A stretch of 64,000 nucleotides of DNA from Sediminicoccus rosea (GTDB lineage Bacteria > Pseudomonadota > Alphaproteobacteria > Acetobacterales > Acetobacteraceae), in the NCBI RefSeq assembly GCF_033547095.1, contig NZ_CP137852.1:3527501-3591500 (forward strand). Reading direction: 5' to 3'. The translations under genes and the position numbers were made by a program. Positions 61,414 to 64,000 of the stretch are shown here, in pieces. How positions within the stretch are numbered: position 1 is the stretch's first letter; each line of letters begins with the position of its first letter. Below the pieces are notes generated by a model. That model was not told the DNA's origin. It worked only from the letters and a program-made list of their open reading frames with translations, and ran no database searches.

Positions 61414-62189
61414 CAGCCGGCGGCCTTGCGGCGCCGGCGGCGCAAGAGGCCGAGCAGGCCGAGCAGCAGCGGGGAGCCTGCCACCGGCGCGGCATTCACC
61501 GGAACGGTGACGGTCTGCGGCCCGGGCTGTGGGCCGAGCTTCGCCAAATCCGTCGGCGTGATGGCCTGGGTGCGCGTCGAGAAGGCGATCATGTTGAATT
61601 CGAAGGCGGGCGAGCTGCTGGCGAAGACCACGCGGTTGAACCCCGTGTCACCATTGAAGTTGAAGTTGGCGAAATAGGTGCCCTTCGCCGCCTGGCTGCC
61701 ATTCGGGTTGCTGGTCACGTCCCGTCCGGTGACCTGCTCGACGAGACGGTCATTGTTGTAGAAGGACAGCGTGTTGTAGCTGTCCACCGAGCCCCACATG
61801 ATGCCGAAATACTGCTGGTTCTGGCCGTAGCTGATGGTGATGTCGCCCCGGGGCTGCGTGGAGAAGTAGTTGCGGGTCTCGAGCCCGGTGGGGGTCCAGG
61901 GCGCCGCGGTGGTGCCCGCCACATTGCCCATGTAGATGCCCGAGGTGCCGGAATAGGTGATGACGCCGGCGCTGGCGTCGCTGCCGAAGCGCACCGTCTC
62001 CTGGCTCACCAGCCCGGGCCGCTCGCCGGCGCCGAGGTCGAGCAGGTTCACCGTCGCCGACTGCGCGACACTGGTGAGGCTCGTGGACATGATGACATCG
62101 TCATTGGCCACCGCCTGCTGGGTCAGGCCCCATTGCCAGGCCAGGGCGCAGGGCGCGAGCGCGATCCCCCAGCGGTATTTGCGTTGCAT
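61413..62189 (-). CDS. Exported protein with exosortase-type C-terminal sorting tail
   Basis: Secreted protein of 258 residues. N-terminal signal sequence (about 1-28, ending QQAVAND). The body is rich in Asn, Ser, Thr and Tyr and looks like a beta-sandwich (YFGIMWGSVDSYNTLSFYNN, FANFNFNGDTGFNRVVFAS). The C-terminus has the three-part layout of PEP-CTERM substrates: short motif (NAAPVAGSP), hydrophobic helix (LLLGLLGLL) and a basic end (RRRRRK). The motif is APVAGSP, not VPEP. From memory the MWGSVDSYNTLSFY segment resembles one exosortase-dependent surface-protein family. It is made with the exosortase from the next gene (stop and start share one base), so it is the probable dedicated substrate. 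Confidence 0.82.
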   Translation of the reverse strand: MQRKYRWGIALAPCALAWQWGLTQQAVANDDVIMSTSLTSVAQSATVNLLDLGAGERPGLVSQETVRFGSDASAGVITYSGTSGIYMGNVAGTTAAPWTPTGLETRNYFSTQPRGDITISYGQNQQYFGIMWGSVDSYNTLSFYNNDRLVEQVTGRDVTSNPNGSQAAKGTYFANFNFNGDTGFNRVVFASSSPAFEFNMIAFSTRTQAITPTDLAKLGPQPGPQTVTVPVNAAPVAGSPLLLGLLGLLRRRRRKAAG

Positions 62190-62278
62190 CCGACAGGCCT
62201 TTCGCCAAGCAAGGCCCCCTTCATCGAGGGCTCAGGCCCCGGGCAGCGCAAGGCGCGTGCCATCGCAGGCTGCGAATC

Positions 62279-62770
62279 TCAGCGCAGGCTCCGCAGGCTC
62301 CGCTCAGCCTGGCGGCGCAGGGCGACGAGGATGGGCTGCACCACCGCCCCCTGAGTGAAGGCGCTGCCCCATTCGCTGCCGTCCACGCCGAGGACGAGGA
62401 GGTTCGGCCGCAACTGCGCGAGGCAGGCCGGGGGCTGGGAGACGGGACCGCCCGCGGCCGCCGGCTGGCAGGCCGGCAGGCCCTGTAGCAATTGCCAGGC
62501 TTGGTCGGTCGCCACGATGGCGCGGTTCAACTCGTCCAGCTCGTAGCCGGCGGTCGGCGCGCCGAGCCGCATGACGCGGATCTGCGCGCCGATCTCGATG
62601 CGCAGGCTGCGCAGATCGGGCCGCGTCAGGCCCGCGTCCAGCGTCTCGATCAGGCGGGCGACCCACAGGCGCAGCTCCGCCGGGCTGGCTTCGGCGCTGG
62701 CAAAGGGCAGACCCGCCGGAAGCGCGAAGCCAAGGCACAACACAAAGGCGCGGATGGTCCTGGCGATCAT
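62279..62770 (-). CDS. Secreted protein of unknown function upstream of the exosortase locus
   Basis: Protein of 163 residues with a signal peptide (MIARTIRAFVLCLGFALPAG, cleavage near FASAEA) and a mostly helical mature part with two cysteines in a Pro/Ala-rich loop (GLPACQPAAAGG and PPACLAQLRP), perhaps a disulfide. I know no matching family. The ATG at 62770 has GGAG six bases upstream; 62794 is an alternative start that would spoil the signal. It is 89 bases upstream of the sorted-protein gene on the same strand and may belong to that transcript. Confidence 0.65.
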   Translation of the reverse strand: MIARTIRAFVLCLGFALPAGLPFASAEASPAELRLWVARLIETLDAGLTRPDLRSLRIEIGAQIRVMRLGAPTAGYELDELNRAIVATDQAWQLLQGLPACQPAAAGGPVSQPPACLAQLRPNLLVLGVDGSEWGSAFTQGAVVQPILVALRRQAERSLRSLR

Positions 62771-63114
62771 CGGCAGCTCCGACATCTGGCGCATTCAGCC
62801 GGAGGCATGACGCAGGCCACGGGCATGCCGGCCCCGATGCTTTCCGAGACGTTGAGGGCAACGCTCCGAAGAGGATGCGGCGGCCGGTGTTTCCAGGCAA
62901 GGGAAGGCCGCGGGCGGGACAGCCGGGGGTCGCGAGCTGGCCGCCAGGCAGATGCAATGCCCCCCGGCCATGGCCACCGGTTCGGGTTGCGGCGCGCACG
63001 CATCACGCCACTCATCCGCAAGCCGCATTGACAGGCCGAGCATGCACGCTTCACGCTGCCCGCAACAACAAGGCTTCAGCCGATCGCGTTGAACGGCCGA
63101 GGGAGGAGAAATCC
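62771..63114. other. Divergent intergenic region with a TTGACA element
   Basis: No gene supported. On the plus strand an exact TTGACA lies at 63028-63033, a possible -35 for the transcript that includes the leader ORF and the flavin oxidoreductase, but I see no good -10 at 16-18 bases (the sequence there is CACGCTTCACGCT). The region also separates the exosortase locus on the minus strand. Confidence 0.35.
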
Positions 63115-63246
63115 ATGGCGCGTTCCATCCGCATGGCGGGCCGCAGCGCCGCCATCCGGCGCGTAGCAACATGCCGTTGCGCAGGCGATGGCGGCATCGC
63201 CACGCGCCTGGCCATCACGGTGCGGACGGATGGGCTGGCACCATGA
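63115..63246 (+). CDS. 43-residue Cys-containing leader ORF
   Basis: Short ORF of 43 codons with a strong ribosome site (GGGAGGAG, five to six bases before the ATG). The peptide is basic (MARSIRMAGRSAAIRRVATC, then RCAGDGG) with two cysteines at 20 and 22. Its TGA overlaps an in-frame ATG of the downstream oxidoreductase (ATGA at 63243-63246), the mark of translational coupling. Short Arg- and Cys-containing leader peptides precede sulfur-metabolism genes, including LLM-type monooxygenases, in actinobacteria, where they respond to cysteine. Whether this is such a leader, a real small protein or chance is open. Confidence 0.45.
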   Translation: MARSIRMAGRSAAIRRVATCRCAGDGGIATRLAITVRTDGLAP

Positions 63247-63275
63247 CAGCCGCATCGCGACAATGGAACAGGCCC

Positions 63276-64000
63276 ATGCAGTTCGGCATCTTCGACCAGA
63301 ATGACCGCGGCCGCCTGCCGCTGGCAGACCAGTACGAGCATCGCCTCCGCCTGGCCGCGTTGTATGACGAGCTGGGCTTCGACCGCTACCACATGAGTGA
63401 ACACCACGCGACGCCGCTCAGCACCGCGCCCTCGCCCAGTGTGTTCATCGCAGCACTGACCCAGCGCACGCGGAGACTGCGCCTCTGCCCACTCGTCTAT
63501 CTGCTGCCGACCTACCATCCGCTTCGCCTGGCGGAGGAGATGTGCATGCTCGACCATCTCAGCCGCGGCCGCTTCGAATTCGGTATTGGCCGCGGCGCCT
63601 CGCCGCATGAGCTGGCCGCGCTCGGAGTGGATGTGGCGGATGCCCGGGAGATGTACACCGAGGCGCTGGCGGTGATCCGCGGCTTCTTCGCCGCTGGGGA
63701 TTCCTTCACGCACATGGGCCGATTCTGGCAGATCCATGACGTACCCAAGGAGATCGCGCCGCTGCAGCAGCCGCATCCGGCGATCTGGTACGCGCTGGCT
63801 TCCCCGGACTCCACCGTATGGCCCGCGCAGAACGGCGTGAACGTGCTCTGCGGCGGCCCGGTGGCGCGGGTGCGCGCGGTGACCGACCGCTACCGTGCCG
63901 AATGGCGCATCGCCCACCCGCAGGGCGGGACAGAGCCATTGATCGGCGTGAACCGCTACATCCTTGTAGCCGATACGGATGCCGAGGCGCTGGAGCTGGG
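63276..64000 (+). CDS. LLM-class (bacterial luciferase-like) flavin-dependent oxidoreductase (partial)
   Basis: N-terminal 241 codons of a luciferase-like monooxygenase; the C-terminus is beyond the right edge (family about 330-380 residues). Visible: opening MQFGIFDQNDRGRLPLADQY, DELGFDRYHMSEHHATPLST, the flavin-barrel strand LCPLVYLLPTYHPLRLAEEM and SRGRFEFGIGRGASPHELAA, all standard for the family. Such enzymes use reduced flavin and oxygen on alkanesulfonates, aldehydes, long-chain alkanes or other small compounds. I place the start at the ATG at 63276 with GGAACAGG upstream; an in-frame ATG at 63243 overlaps the leader ORF stop and would add 11 residues. Confidence 0.9.
   Translation, partial: MQFGIFDQNDRGRLPLADQYEHRLRLAALYDELGFDRYHMSEHHATPLSTAPSPSVFIAALTQRTRRLRLCPLVYLLPTYHPLRLAEEMCMLDHLSRGRFEFGIGRGASPHELAALGVDVADAREMYTEALAVIRGFFAAGDSFTHMGRFWQIHDVPKEIAPLQQPHPAIWYALASPDSTVWPAQNGVNVLCGGPVARVRAVTDRYRAEWRIAHPQGGTEPLIGVNRYILVADTDAEALEL

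Overview
The window is GC-rich chromosomal DNA from an alphaproteobacterium. The set of genes (seven Bug/TctC-type periplasmic binding proteins, Liv-type ABC import, several catabolic operons with their own MarR, LysR or TetR regulators, a Kdp system and a large set of hybrid kinases) suggests a Roseomonas-like member of the Acetobacteraceae. That assignment is an inference from gene content, not from a marker gene. I saw no rRNA, tRNA, CRISPR array, insertion sequence or phage gene.

Layout. 1-7062 (minus): one operon, TPP-dependent enzyme, zinc alcohol dehydrogenase, SDR, two tandem TctC binding proteins, TctB and TctA (cut by the left edge), with a recognisable promoter at 7107-7135. 7223-12626: a DUF533 protein, a lone Bug protein, then a LysR regulator divergent from a Bug/DUF1028/NTF2-like set. 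13000-15023: polysaccharide deacetylase plus CelD-like acyltransferase. 15114-23428: the complete kdpFABC-kdpDE potassium system with a KdpE-box-like direct repeat, an extra 27-residue membrane peptide and a hairpin over the first ribosome site. 23544-35239: a signalling island of six two-component proteins, including a sensorless kinase coupled to a ChpT-like degenerate kinase fused to a receiver.

35472-44238: a tightly overlapping minus-strand operon (HpaB-type monooxygenase, LivHMGF and LivK importer, PF06684 protein, enamidase-like amidohydrolase) headed by a MarR gene with a clear operator, and a divergent cupin. 44558-46312: an autotransporter. 46448-55183: an acyl-CoA catabolic operon (enoyl-CoA hydratase, two acyl-CoA dehydrogenases, NDP-forming acyl-CoA synthetase), a TetR regulator, a Bug protein and an orphan peptide/nickel-type binding protein, linked by three copies of a TetR-like palindrome. 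55196-60084: two more Bug proteins, an MFS exporter and an aldo/keto reductase. 60123-62770 (minus): a compact exosortase locus with one putative sorted substrate. 63115-64000: a short Cys-containing ORF coupled to an LLM-class flavin oxidoreductase cut by the right edge.

How it fits together: most of the window is uptake plus oxidation of small organic acids or ring compounds, each unit under a local one-component repressor. The two signalling blocks (Kdp and the hybrid-kinase island) and the exosortase locus are the parts not explained by catabolism. Several gene ends carry perfect GC-rich hairpins without a T-run, the most elegant being a GCAA-loop hairpin that contains both stop codons of a convergent pair at 55181-55198.
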